A stretch of DNA of 64,000 nt, from positions 2,400,869 through 2,464,868 of the forward strand of contig NC_092196.1 of NCBI RefSeq assembly GCF_043641665.1, in the 5' to 3' direction. Below are positions 49,901-62,500 of the stretch, in pieces. The position numbers and the translations under genes are program-made. The notes beneath the pieces were generated by a model. The model was given only the letters and a program-made list of their open reading frames with translations, searched no databases and had not been told where the DNA came from. Source of the DNA: Enoplosus armatus. Taxonomy: Eukaryota; Chordata; Actinopteri; Centrarchiformes; Enoplosidae. The stretch's first letter is position 1, and every line of letters begins with the position of its first letter.

Positions 49901-52900
49901 CTACTCCCTGGATGTGTCCATGTGTCTTTGCGGGGTGAAGGAGTACTCAGCTTTGTGATGCATGATCAGCTTGTTGTTGACAAAGTAAAAACTGTCCGAG
50001 CGCGTCTCAAACGGGTTGGCGATCATTTCTTCAACTGAGAAGAGCAAAAGAGAAACATGTTCATCAGGCGGTAGACATTGTAAGGTGTAAGCCAATTTCT
50101 ACACTAATGCAGATATACTAAATCATAATGCCATAATTTTGGAAATGACTAATTCCACTTATAATGTGTGATTATTGTTCCATCAACATATTAAGGTTTA
50201 AATAGGAGTGCACCAGCTTAAATTCTTAAGAAACAGTTGTACAAACCCAATACTTACATTATTGTATTGTCATAGCGTTTTATGATGAATGTAACTATGT
50301 TTTTCTATGTCAAACGGTGTGTACAAAGAAAATATGAATAACGTTGGTTGTGTGTGAGTTTGTGTAGCAGTCATTTAATCCTACCTGTCTCTGGTTCTAG
50401 GTCAGGTAAGCAGTAGATGTGCTCACAGGTGTTCCTGCTGTGTGGGATGCAGAAGCCAATCTCGAAGTCAAAGGTTTTGAGCAGGAGGTTTCTGAAAAAA
50501 TGCCTCTCGATCAGACGGAAGCGCTTCAGTGCCTTGCTGCCCACTGTGAACTCCAACCTGAGAGACAGGTGGCCGATCAGCTCAACGTGACACTAAGAAA
50601 ACACTTGTATTAACTTCACAGTCGTAACATTGGATGGACGAAGACACATGGACAGCAAGTCCAACCATGTCCATGGCTATGGCAAAAAAAAAAATGTAGA
50701 TGAGAATGCATGTGTGTAAAGTTCAGTGTTGGCTGTTGGAATACAAAGACTAAAGACAAAAGACATCTAAAAATAATAAAAAGTGAATACATTTCCTACA
50801 CAAATGACTATCAATCACGTATCTGTCTGCCTCAGTGAGCTAACATTTGAATGCATGTTAAGTCTGATACAGGAAGGAGTTTTCCTCCCATTGCCATACA
50901 TTCCCGGCCCGGGTGACAACATTACAGTATGGTTATGGTTTGTAGGTTTAGACACTAAAACAACTTGGTTAGGGTTAAGGAAACATTGTGGTTTGGGGTA
51001 AATGGTTAGGGGACCTTCGTCATCATGGTTAGAATAATATTGATGTTTTGTTGTCCCACTCCAACCTCTTCCTTACGTGGACTAACACTAACCCTTTCTT
51101 AGGATGCTCCTGTCATAATTGCTACATCACTTAACATCACTAACGTAAACATATCCAATTTCACTTGCTGAAAACGACTGATGCTGTCGTTCTTCTTGAG
51201 AGGACGGTCTCAAATAATCACACATCATAACAAATAGAAACTCCTACCCACTCAGTTCAAGAGGTTTTCAATTTCATCCAGAGCCCAATGACAACATGTA
51301 AAATTGTTAAACCTCTTCTAAAAATAGAGTTCGGTCCTCACCAGTGTTGGATATATGATCACTTTTTAGCAACAAGTACGGGAGTACAATTTAGATTTCA
51401 TAAATTAAATTACAGAATTGTTTTATTACTTCAGCTGAACTGAACAAAGTCACCGGAGAAGGAGTCTGGTGTTGGTGCCCAGTCGGCTTTAATTTTGTCT
51501 CTGAAGAACTTCTGTAAATGTAACTACTTGTTTGGGTCAGCAAATATGCCACCTTAAACATCTATGAGCTCCAACGTATCTAATGCAATGTGATAAATTA
51601 ACTTTACCATATATGAACTAAAGAAATCAGAAACACCGGAAATGAATACAAAGCTCACATGATTTCATAAATACAGAAGATGTGACGTCTCACCCATTCT
51701 ACAGCCAGTATAGCTGCACTGTATTCACATTTCACTAGTTCAATTCAATACAACTTCATTCATTCCTGTAAGGACAAGTGTATTCACAACACTGTTACTC
51801 ATAAAGCTTCAGTACCTAATTTTAACTCAGTGCCTACTTAGTTGTGTCCTGAGCTTTCAAGATGAACGACATGTAGTTGAAAGCTCTGGAAAAAGTAAAT
51901 GGACCTTGAGTTGAGGACTGTGTTGTGCATGCTCAGCCTGACTGGGTGACTTTGTACATTACAATGTGGCAACTAGATGAGCCGTTGAACCAACAGAGCC
52001 CTGCATGTGACTGAAAATGAATGTATGAAGTCTTCTTGACATTTTTCATCACTAGCAACATCTGCGACTGTGTCATGAACATTTACTTTATGGTGCAGCA
52101 ATCCAACAAAAATTATATTCTTTCTTGGTTTTAGACCACAGTATGTCCCTGCTCTTGACACACACAGCAGCCAGAGCTAATCCAACAGAATAAAACATCT
52201 GTGACTTACGTAGCTCCTATCTCTCTGAGGGCCAGGAATGCAGGGGAGAAGTGGTACTGGATGAATCTGCTTGTATCAAGTTCAATGACGTCTTGAATTT
52301 CTGTGGAAAAATAAGGAGAGAAAGAGAAGACCATTTAAGAGAAATCACTCTCCACTGCCTTTCAGTGCCCATTTCATTGCTTTGTATTTTAGTGTGTGTT
52401 GCTTAGCAACATTTTTCTGCTGCCTCACATCTCACCAGCACTGCTGTTGGCTGCAATTGAAAGTATACGCTAAAACAATATGTTGTTTGTGCTGTAGATA
52501 AAGATAGCCTAAGTCATGTGTAAACTACTAAATCTATCTCTTCATCTAAGCCATCAACTTGTCTCTTAGACCCCATCCCAACCTGGCTGCTCAAAGAGGT
52601 TTTACCTTTAGTCAGCACTTCTTTACTAGACATGATCAATCTGTCTTTATTAACAGGCTACGTACCACAGTCCTTTAAAGTAGCTGTAATTAAACCTCTT
52701 CTTAAAAAGACCACACTTGATCCAGAGGTTTTAGCCAACTATAGACCTATATCTAACCTCCCCTTTCTCTCCAAGATCCTTGAGAAAGCAGTCGCCAACC
52801 AGCTGTGTGACTTTCTACATGACAACAGGTTGCTTGAGGACTTTCAGTCAGGTTTCAGAGCTCATCATAGCACAGAGACGGCACTGGTGAAAGTTACAAA

Positions 52901-54441
52901 TGACCTTCTCACTGCATCAGACAAAGGACTTGTCTCTATACTTGTTTTGTTAGATCTTAGTGCTGCATTCGACACCATTGACCATCATATCCTATTACAG
53001 AGACTGGAACATTTAATTGGCATCAAAGGAACCGCACTAAGCTGGTTTAAGTCGTATTTATCAGATCGATCTCAGTTTGTACATGTTAACGATGAATCCT
53101 CCATGTACGCCAAAGTCAGTCATGGAGTTCCACAAGGTTCTGTGCTTGGACCAATACTATTCACCTTATATATGCTTCCTTTAGGGGATATTATTAGAAA
53201 ACACTCCATACATTTTCATTGCTATGCAGATGATACCCAGCTATATTTATCGATCAAGCCAGAAGAACCTCATCAGTTAGCCAACCTCCAAGCATGCCTT
53301 AAGGACATAAAGACCTGGATGATCTGTAATTATCTGATGTTGAACTCAGACAAGACAGAAGTTATTGTTCTTGGCCCTGAACACCTCAGAAATACAATAT
53401 CTAAGGATATTGTTACCCTAGATGGCATTGCCCTGGCCTCCAGCGCCACCGTGAGGAATCTCAGAGTTGTCTTTGATCAGGACATGTCCTTTAACTCCCA
53501 CGTAAAACAAACTTCACGGACTGCCTTTTTTCACCTCCGTAATATTGCAAAAATCAGGAAGATCCTGTCTCAAACAGAAAAGCAGAAAAATTAGTCCATG
53601 CATTTGTCACGTCTAGGCTGGATTATTGCAATTCCTTATTATCAGGCTGTCCCAATAAGTCCCTGAGGACTCTCCAGCTGATCCAGAATGCTGCAGCACG
53701 TGTACTGACAGGAACCAGGAAAAGAGATCATATTTCTCCTGTATTAGCTTCTCTGCACTGGCTCCCTGTAAAATCTAGAATAGAGTTTAAAATCCTTCTC
53801 CTCACCTACAAAGCTCTTACTGGTCAGGCACCATCATACCTTAAAGAGCTCATAGTACCTTATTACCCCACTAGAGCACTCCGCTCCCAGAATGCAGGGC
53901 TGCTTGTGGTTCCTAGAGTCTCCAAAAACAGAACAGGAGCCAGAGCCTTCAGCTATCAAGCTCCTCTCCTGTGGAATCAGCTCCCAGTTTGGGTCCGGGA
54001 GGCAGACACACTCTCTACTTTTAAGAGTAGGCTTAAAACTTTGCTTTTTGATAACGCTTATAGTTAAGGGCTGGCTCAGGCCTGCCTGGACCAGCCCCCT
54101 AGTTATGCTGCTATAGGCCTACACTGCCGGGGGACTTCCCATGATGCACTGAGCTTTCCTCCTCTCCCTCTTCATCTTTGCACATTCATCACAGTCCAAT
54201 GCATGTTACTAACTTTATTTCTTCCCCGGAGTTTCTTTGTGCTTTGTCGACTCGTAGGTCGCTGTGGATCGCGGTCCTGGTACGCCTGGGTGCTGCTGCC
54301 GCCATGGGCCTGCCTGACTCTCATCACTACAGTTATTATGTTTAGTCGTAGTTCTGTCACTATTAAAGCTCCTATTATTAATCTCAGCTAATATTACAGC
54401 TATTTCTACTGTTAGTGCTGCCATACATCTTTGCCTACCTA

Positions 54442-54472
<31 letters not shown>

Positions 54473-54479
54473 GTGTCTC

Positions 54480-54528
<49 letters not shown>

Positions 54529-57500
54529 AAAACCCAACCGGTCAAAGCAGATGACCGCCCACCTAGAGTCTGGTTCTGCTCAAGGTTTCTGCCTCTTAAA
54601 AGGAAGTTTTTCCTTGCCACTGTCGCCAAAGTGCTTGCTCATGGTGGGAACTGTTGGGTCTCTGTAATAACATTATAAAGAGTCGGTCTAGACCTGCTCT
54701 ATTTTGTAAAGTGTCATGAGATGACTTTGTTGTGATTTGGCGCTATATAAATAAAATTGAATTGAATTGAATTAAACCCTCCTGCAACACCAGATCCACA
54801 CTGACCCTGCTCTACATGGATATTATACAAAAAACTGTAGGACATCATACAAATATTATAGGGGACTATCGATGAACCATCTACTGGGAAGATAATTTAT
54901 CACGAGAATATATCTGACATCCACTGAGGAAGGCTATGGACTCACTGTCTAAGGTATCAAACGTCTCCTAGCCTTTTTATGAACCAATAGCTCTAAAGCC
55001 GTAAACACTACTGTACTACTGACTGTATGAATAAATGTCTATTTAAGGATAAAAGGCACAAGAGAAAGGCCCTGCTGGAGGGAAACATTTAATGAGCTGA
55101 CTTTTACAGCTAGCTGATGTGACAAAACCATCTATCATCTGCGCTGTGACATCTGTCCATCTTCACAACACAAAAATATTTCCATCCGCTCTGGTATTAA
55201 TAGTCATGGTCCCCAGAGGATGGTTTCATGCAAGATTGACTCAAAATGTTCTCTTGATTCACATATTGTCAAGCTCACATATGTATATTGAAAGAATCCA
55301 AAATCACAGTCATTGTTCTGTATAAAAGTTAATGTTATAGAATATCTCAATTTTCAGCAGCCTATGTTGTTCATACCTTCCTTGCTGCCTCTGATGATTA
55401 CTATCAGGGCTTCAGACTTTGATTTTTGATTTTCCATTCTCCTGAGAACATTCAGCATCTAGACAAATGTAAGAACAAAATGATAAAATAGTACCTGTTG
55501 GACTGTGTTTTTTGATATCAAGGATCACAGCTCCACTGCCCAGGTCCCTGATCTTGAAGCGAGAGAAGTTTACGCTGTAGATGTTGTCCTCGGGTGAACA
55601 CAGGTACTCTGCCACACATCGAAGATGAGATTAGCGGGAGTGCCTCAATATGCTTTTATACCAATATCCCATAATGTACAGTAATGAAACAAGATTGACT
55701 TCATTTCAGTTATATTAATATGCCATATGCCAATTATGATGTCTCTTTATTTATATAGCCCAAAATCACGAATCACAAATTTGCCTCAGGGGGCTTTACA
55801 ATCTGATACTCTCGGACACGCAGACACAGAAAGTATGAAGCAATATTTAGAGGTACGATATGTGAAACTGGTACAGGAAGTGTAGATTGGTGTAACATAA
55901 TGTGTTAAAGAACTTCGCAAAACGGGCAAAGATGGAAAACAATGGTTTATGCTAGATATGAGCAAATACCCTTATCGGACAGAAGATTTAAGAAATAGTG
56001 GCCAGACTCTAATATATGCCTTCCAATAAATGCCTGTTACTCCTGTAGTTTAGACAAATAAGACCCAGCCGCTATATAGAATTTATGGTAATATTCCTTA
56101 TCGGACAGGTGGACTCTAAAGCTTTTGATAACTATGCAGCCTGACCCAAAATGCATGTGTCTTCAATTATCTACAATCTATCTGTAATTTTGTCATCCTA
56201 ATTGTCCATACTGTAATTTTACTATGTTGGTCTATTCTGTACACATGACATCTATTGTCACATTCCTCCTCTGTTGCTCTTCCATTTTTTCCCTGTTAAA
56301 GGGTTTTTGTTACTTTGTCCTAGAATGAACAAATTGGTTAACGTTAAGGGCTGCAGATTACAAGATTTAAGCCACGATTTTCCTGTTTCAGACACATTTC
56401 TTAGATCTGAGACAAAAACCTTCAAGTTCTGTGGCCATGCCCATTACGACGCTGTGACCTCTGTCGATCTTCACAACACAAAAATATTTCCATCCACTCT
56501 GGAATTCATTTTCATGGTCCCCAGAGGATAATTTCTACTGTTTACAACCCTTTGCTCTCATGCAAGATTGAGTCAAAATGTTCTCTTAACTACTCTGGTC
56601 CATGGCAAGGTCTCTTGAATACTAATGCCTGGATTTTCCATTGGATATTCATTGTCCCCCAGAGGAAGAATCACAGACGGGTCGCGCTCCACAATGACTT
56701 CTGACGTTATTTTGTTTTAATATTGCAATTATTTAATCCAGTCTTGGATTTCTCTAAGTGGAATAGTCTTTAGTATACCTGGTCTGAGATCAGTTGTGTA
56801 GTTTGTTCACCTTCACTTGAACATGACAACAACAAAAAATGTCTTGTGATTTGAGCAGTGCAGCAACTCAATGATTTTCAAAGTCCTGTAGTGTGCACTT
56901 GGCTTTAATCACAACTGCAGGGCTCTGTCATCTGGCGGCTGTTTGTGATCCAGGGGAGGGGAAGAGTCAGGCGGTCAGCAGGTCGGACTCACATTGGGTT
57001 GGATAACTGTGCTGTGCTCTTCAACTAGTATGATCATTATCATCATTACCAGGAACTAAGAGGAGTCTGTTACGCTGTTCAGCTTTCTACTACTTTCTGC
57101 TTTCAGACATCATAATGACCAGGAATTTCCTGCCATAATGTAAATGTTGAACTGTCAGTCTGCACGTTCATGTAGACGAACGATGGACAAACACACCCAA
57201 AACGCACTGCCAACTGTAATACTATGTGACTTACAATATATATATATATATATTTACACATACTGTACATACAGCATTGCTTCCTTCCTCTCTGCTCCTT
57301 ATGTCTATCACCATGATGTTTCTGATGATGATAAATCTGTTCTGAGAAAAGTAACTGGTTTTAAAAAGCTGACTCACCCTTTGTGTAACTGTTCAGCCTT
57401 AAGACATGCTGCGGGGTCACTGGTTCACCAGATCTCCCTTCAGCTGCCACATCCCCTTCCTCTGCTTCATACAATGCCGTCCCTCCTGAAATAAATCCGT

Positions 57501-57633
57501 TCCAATCCTCCATGCCTCCATCGACCACCATCTCTTCATCTTCCCCACCTCCCTCTTTCTGTTTTCCTTTGCTTTCACCATTCTGTGTTTGGCATTCCTC
57601 GCCATTTCCAGTTGTTTCTTCCTGGCCCTCCAT
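49901..57633 (-). CDS. unc119: UNC119 lipid-binding chaperone
   Basis: UNC119 proteins bind N-myristoylated cargo, such as transducin alpha and ciliary proteins, in a beta-sandwich pocket and release it to ARL3-GTP. I read five exons in transcript order: 57633-57378, 55608-55495, 52300-52210, 50557-50385 and 50034-49901. All are in phase, giving 255 residues (human UNC119 is 240). The first ATG in the frame is at 57633; the codon upstream often taken as a start is TTG. The N-terminal 70 or so residues are acidic and low-complexity. VTPQHVLRL then leads into [68 protein letters not shown] and [20 protein letters not shown]. The last residues (after AEYS) diverge from the usual YSGTP-type end and are longer. 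The paralogue (a, b or a fish-specific one) is unclear. Confidence 0.92.
52520..54773 (+). mobile_element. L2-type (CR1/L2 clade) LINE, 5'-truncated, frameshifted
   Basis: The element lies inside the unc119 intron between exons 2 and 3, on the opposite strand. An open frame from 52632 to 53594 encodes most of a reverse transcriptase. It has [17 protein letters not shown], the [15 protein letters not shown] block, [19 protein letters not shown] and the catalytic YADD. The reading continues in another frame from about 53585 (motifs [23 protein letters not shown] and SRLKTLLF) to a stop at 54064-54066, so a small indel in the A-rich stretch near 53576-53592 has broken it. Then come a 3' UTR with TGTC/CT microsatellites and a tail with GGCGCTATATAAATAAA and (ATTGA)n ending at 54773. 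The endonuclease and ORF1 are missing. Confidence 0.93.
54441..54531. repeat. (TGTC)n / (CT)n microsatellite inside the LINE 3' UTR
   Basis: About seven TGTC units followed by about 20 CT units. A shortened CT track sits at the same place in the copy at 4.97 kb. Confidence 0.9.
55135..55258 (+). repeat. Direct repeat, copy A
   Basis: It contains CTTCACAACACAAAAATATT, TGGTCCCCAGAGGAT and TCAAAATGTTCTCTT, shared in the same order with copy B at about 56450-56590. Confidence 0.8.
55743..55840 (-). mobile_element. LINE-like 3' tail relic
   Basis: The plus strand reads CTTTATTTATATAGCCCAAA, then CAAATTTGCCTCAGGGGGCT. This resembles an inverted LINE tail related to, but distinct from, the L2 family seen elsewhere here. 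Confidence 0.5.
56447..56605 (+). repeat. Direct repeat, copy B
   Basis: Same order of blocks as copy A, with about 30 extra nt after the CCCCAGAGGATA block. Both copies lie in the first unc119 intron. Confidence 0.8.
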
Positions 57634-59243
57634 CTGATATGCCAACTTCTATTTCTTTCAGGCAAACGTCCTGATTAAATCCAACTCAATGTGTTAAAAG
57701 TATCTGTTTGCAAAGGGTGGCTGCAAGGGATGTAATCCACAGGTCAGCTCTTACGCTCAGGCTGGTGGTGTCTAAACTGATTATGTCAGTCTGGATTTGG
57801 CAATCTGAGTCATTCCCTAATTAAATCTGGAAGAAGGCTATGTTATCACTGAATGGTCAAAGAACTGTGACCACATACACTGGACAACATTGATGTACAT
57901 TTCTCTGGAAGAGAGAGACAGAGAATGTAATGATGAGCTGATGCTCTTGTCTCTCTGAAGTCAAGCATTAGACGTCCAAGAACAAATCTGAAATAACTGT
58001 ATTTCCTTTTCATTACTTGTACTCTGTTTATAGCACATTGCATAGTTTGGTGTTAAGCATGGTATGGTACAAGAAATAATTGCTCAAATCTTTGAATGTA
58101 TTTCATTGATTGTTGCATTCCTATGCATATTAATGATGTGGTGTGTTTTGTAGACATTGTAGCTGCCTCTCAGCTGGACCTGATTGAAGGCCAGCCATGT
58201 GAAGGAAGACACACACTTAGTTGGGTATTTCAACATGGAATGGTGTTTTCATTGCCAAAATGACTGAATTGAATGATTCATTGTTTAAATGTTATTAGTT
58301 TGTGCAGTAATTAAGATAATAGTGCAATGTCTTCATTGAAATCATTTACCTCTGCTGTCATGTCTCCCCACCAGGGTGCTCCTAAATGAGTCCCTGGGGT
58401 CCAAACACCAATTTAAAGGTGTCAGTGTACTTTCATCTAAACTTCAGATTTACCTTTTTTCCATGTGAAGTGCAAAGTACCTTAAGACAAGTAAGCACTT
58501 GACATTTAGAAGTGTGAATATAGATTATGTATTTGTTGTTTGTTATTATTAGTAATATTTCTGTTATCTATGTCTCTCTCATGGTGGGAACTGTTGGGTC
58601 TCTGTAATAATATGTAAAGAGTACGGTCTAGACTTGCTCTATATGTTAAGTGTAATGAGATAACTTTCGTTGCGATTTGGCACTATATAAATAAAAATTG
58701 AATTGAATTGAATTGAATTGAAACATTGTTGTGTTTGTGTAGTTTTGAAGTACCATTAGGGTCAGACTTCCCTATATTATGGTAGGGGACCAAATGCCTG
58801 TGGTCCATGTTATTTCCATTGGGAACCATTGGAACTACTGGAGAGATTCAAATATCAGATTATACAGAAAAGCAAACTGATGACAGCATTGTCTTTTTAA
58901 ATCTCTCTTGGAGTACGGATAACTCTCAGATAGCTCAAACAATTCATCAACTGTTGGGATGTGCCCCCTTTTCCGCTGCATCAGAATTGATGGTATCAAG
59001 ATGAGCGTTATGCTAATTTTTTAACCCTTCTTGCACACTTTTTGCACACACTTCATTGTTTAGCAAATTGGCCATCTTTTCTGCCCCTCCCGCTCTAAAT
59101 CTCTGATTCAATATTTGGCTTTAGAATGAAAAGGCATGTGGACCGAGGGGCAGGTCTTTTAATCCATAAATCATTAAAACAGCTTTATGATATGTAGAAT
59201 AGGATTTGAGAAGTTACACTGCTGGAGTTGAGAAAGTTAAATT
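57634..59243. other. unc119-ric8 intergenic DNA (unc119 promoter side)
   Basis: It must hold the unc119 promoter and leader, but I cannot place them. Directly before the unc119 ATG is TATCAG, which could be a splice acceptor. It also contains the LINE tail at 58577-58722. No other gene is recognised. Confidence 0.5.
58577..58722 (+). mobile_element. L2-type LINE 3' tail (third copy)
   Basis: It shares CATGGTGGGAACTGTTGGGT, GTCTCTGTAATAAT and CTATATAAATAAA with the element at 54.6-54.77 kb, then (ATTGA)n. It is more diverged, with several substitutions. Confidence 0.85.
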
Positions 59244-59249
59244 TTTATT
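59244..59249 (-). terminator. ric8a: ric8 polyadenylation signal
   Basis: AATAAA on the minus strand, about 305 nt downstream of the ric8 stop. Confidence 0.5.
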
Positions 59250-59553
59250 TGTTTTTGCATGACAAAGGAAATCTACATCTAATCTCATTTTACAACTTAG
59301 ACAGTAGACACTTTTTCTGTGAATCCACCTTCATTGACAAATTATACAGATACACATTCCTTTGCAAAGCTGCTCAGGGGTTTTGCTACAAAAATAAATA
59401 ATTGCAGCCATATGTTGTAACAGTGTCTCAGTGCTGCTGTACGAATATAGCAGGACAAATTAAGTGCTCTACAAACAAGTGGTGCAATAAGACTGCTTTT
59501 CAGTCTCTGCCTGTCTCTTTCCTGTTAGTCTACTGTTCACTTTTTACATCATT

Positions 59554-62500
59554 TTATTCCATCTGTTTGTCTTTCCTCCCCTCTGGTATCGGATCCAAAT
59601 CCTCCTCTGAATCTTCTTCTTCCAGTGTGCAGTCCCTCATTTGGCCCCAGAGTGGAGCCAGTCTCCCCTCTGCTGTCACACCCAGAGGCTGAATGATCTG
59701 ATCTCTGGGTAAGAGATAGGAAGAGAGGGTAATATCTAATTTGTTTTTCCTCGATCCTCCAAAGAGTATTTGTCCTACATTATGCTCAATACCATACTTC
59801 ACTCACCGTGATAGTCTGTTGATCATGCTGATGAGGCGACGGGCCTCCTCCTCCTTCTCTTCCTCCGTCATGCCCTCCATTGGGTCAGGCTGCTCCGCCT
59901 CCACCCGGCCAGTCACCAGGTTAATCCTGGATTTGGCCTCCCGGTACTCCTCTGTGTCTGAGTCTGAGTCACTGGAGTACTGGGAGGCATACTGGCTGTC
60001 GCCTGAATTCCTTCTGCCATTCAGCAGTCCCCGAGCTGCCAGCAGCCCGGCAGCGTTGCCATAACCAGTATATTTGACAAAGCGGCTGACTGCGAAGGGA
60101 CAAAGATGCAAACTTAACCACTTGGTACTCTTTGCATATGAAGTCGGTCAGTTGTTCAGTTGATGTCTTGATTTCTAAAAGCTGTTTCATGTGTGTGACG
60201 TGGTTCCAATATAATTAATTGATTTCACAGTTCTAAATGCTGCTATGACATGAGACCATCTAAACGTGTGTCTAAAGTGTTTTTATTAAAAAAAAAAGTT
60301 TCACAAGGGCTCTGCCATGGGAGTAAACTAGTGTGGGGTGAACTGCAACTATACCATTCTCTTTGCAGAGTACAAAGAGCAGCTCAGCAGCACAGTGCTT
60401 CACATCTGTATCAACGTGGGTCATCAGGCGGACCAGCTGGCCTCTCAGTGTGGTGTCCTGCTCAGGTCGGATGGCTATGTCTCTCAGTGGAGGTAGGATC
60501 TGGGCCAAAAGTTGGGGTCAGATGAAAGTTGTGGTCAGGGTCTCCAATGCTAAAGTAACCAGACTAGAGTTCCTCTAATGTTAAGGTTTCATTCATTTCC
60601 ATGAACCTTTATATGCACTGATTTCATGTCCCAGTTGTCATTAAGCAGTAAAGCACAGCATTCTGCTTCTGTCCCATTCTGCCTCTCTGTCCCTCTCTAG
60701 AGACACACAGACTTCCGAAAACCCATTCATTGCAATTCTCTACCTGTCCACCAGAAACCCTCAGACGTCCCTCATCCACCTGCTCACCTGGTTCCCTCAT
60801 CAGCCCTGCACTATATATCAGCAAGCAAAGTTGCTATGTGCTTGATTCCTTTGCTTTCAAGCCACCAGAACCTGGCCCTTACCCAGACTCTGACTGTGTA
60901 CGTGTACCTGCCTGCCTCTCTGCACCTGCCCGTACGCTTGTATATACCTTCATTGTGGCAATAAGTCATTGAATGGTACCAGTCTGATTGTCTGCATTTG
61001 GTTCCTCCTCCCTTTGTTGCCGGAATTACTGGCCATGACCGCCCTCCTCTTTGACTGAACAATACTTGTACCAAAAAAGTGCATCTTATTGCCTTTCTCA
61101 GTGCAGGAGTAGCGCACCCTTTATGAGCATAACAGCAATTCTGTTACCTCATACACACCCATACATACTTGCTTATGCATCAGTGAGGCATTGTGTCATT
61201 TTCTTGCTAACAACGTAAGATGAGTACAGAATTTCATTCTGATTCCAGTTTGGCTGGAATTGATCTGAGACCACCACTTTGAATTGGTCTTGGTTTCCAG
61301 TGTCTTGGTCCACACCTGGGTTTGGAAAGAGAGTTCTTATCCAATTTTGAGGTTCTCAAGGATTTAGACTAAACCAACCAACTGCTATTATTCAATTTGA
61401 ACTAGTCAAGCTTTCATATCTGGCTATTTTTCTCAGCAGTATTAAGTCCCTGTTAACTGTAGCACACTGCTGCAGATAGAGGGGGATGCTTTCTTAATGC
61501 TATAGTTTTGAGAATGAAGCTGATAATATTTGGTGCACTTTTACAAAATGATTTTTTGAAAAAATACATTACCTTTTGCCGTAAGTAGTGACGCGTTTCC
61601 CTGTGTACCCGAGAACTCTCAGTCAGCAGATTCAGTACAGGGGTTAGTTTCTCCTTCAGTTTCTGACCCTGTGTGACAGCACATGGAAACTAAGCAGTGT
61701 AACATAAGTCAGTGTGAGTAAACTAGACCTGAAATAGCAAGATTCCACATTACATGTGTCAACATCCGGGCTTCCTAAAGACTGATATTTAGACTGAATA
61801 TAGATAATATCTACAGTAGCTAACACACTTGCCCTGTTCAGGCGTCTGTCCATAAACAGCAGTAATGTGTGGACACAGTCCATGTTGACTCCCTCCCACT
61901 TGTGGCATGCCTGGTCCACAGGGACAGATAGCAGGACATCCAGACACGTCAGCGGTAGTGCTGACAGGACGTTAACTGTATGTCTACGGAAAGAATTCAT
62001 TCAACTTTTAAAACATTAACATAAAACATGTTATTTATGTTCTTCAGCGTAGGTATCAACTTTGACTCCCTTATCTATTTTGTAGGCTCATTTAGTTACA
62101 GTTTCACCTCTTACATCAGATGGACACAATTACATAATTAATTTAAAAATGTGTCAAATAAATGTTGTTATGTTTAAAGCTGCAAAACAGCAGTCTGACC
62201 CTTGGAGTTCCTCCGACATGTCCTCTCCATCACATGACAGCAGCAAGCAGTGGCGCAGCACAGCTGCTAGGTGACGATACAGAGCAGCATCCTCCTGAAA
62301 AAGACACACCCCGCTGCTTTTAAAGGGGCAAATGGTTAACACTACTCAATCTGTATAATGTTTTCTGTTGCTCTGGAAGAGATTTGTCAAGTGTGAGAAA
62401 ATAACCCCCAATGATGTCATCAAGTCATCTCAGTTTGAGCTTGGAGCAACACATCTATAACTGAAAGACTGTTAAAGATAGCGATGTGGAGTTAGACAGA

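Noticed and set aside
57361..57645. unc119 start four codons upstream of the chosen ATG
   Set aside because: The upstream codon is TTG, not ATG. The first ATG in the frame is at 57633.
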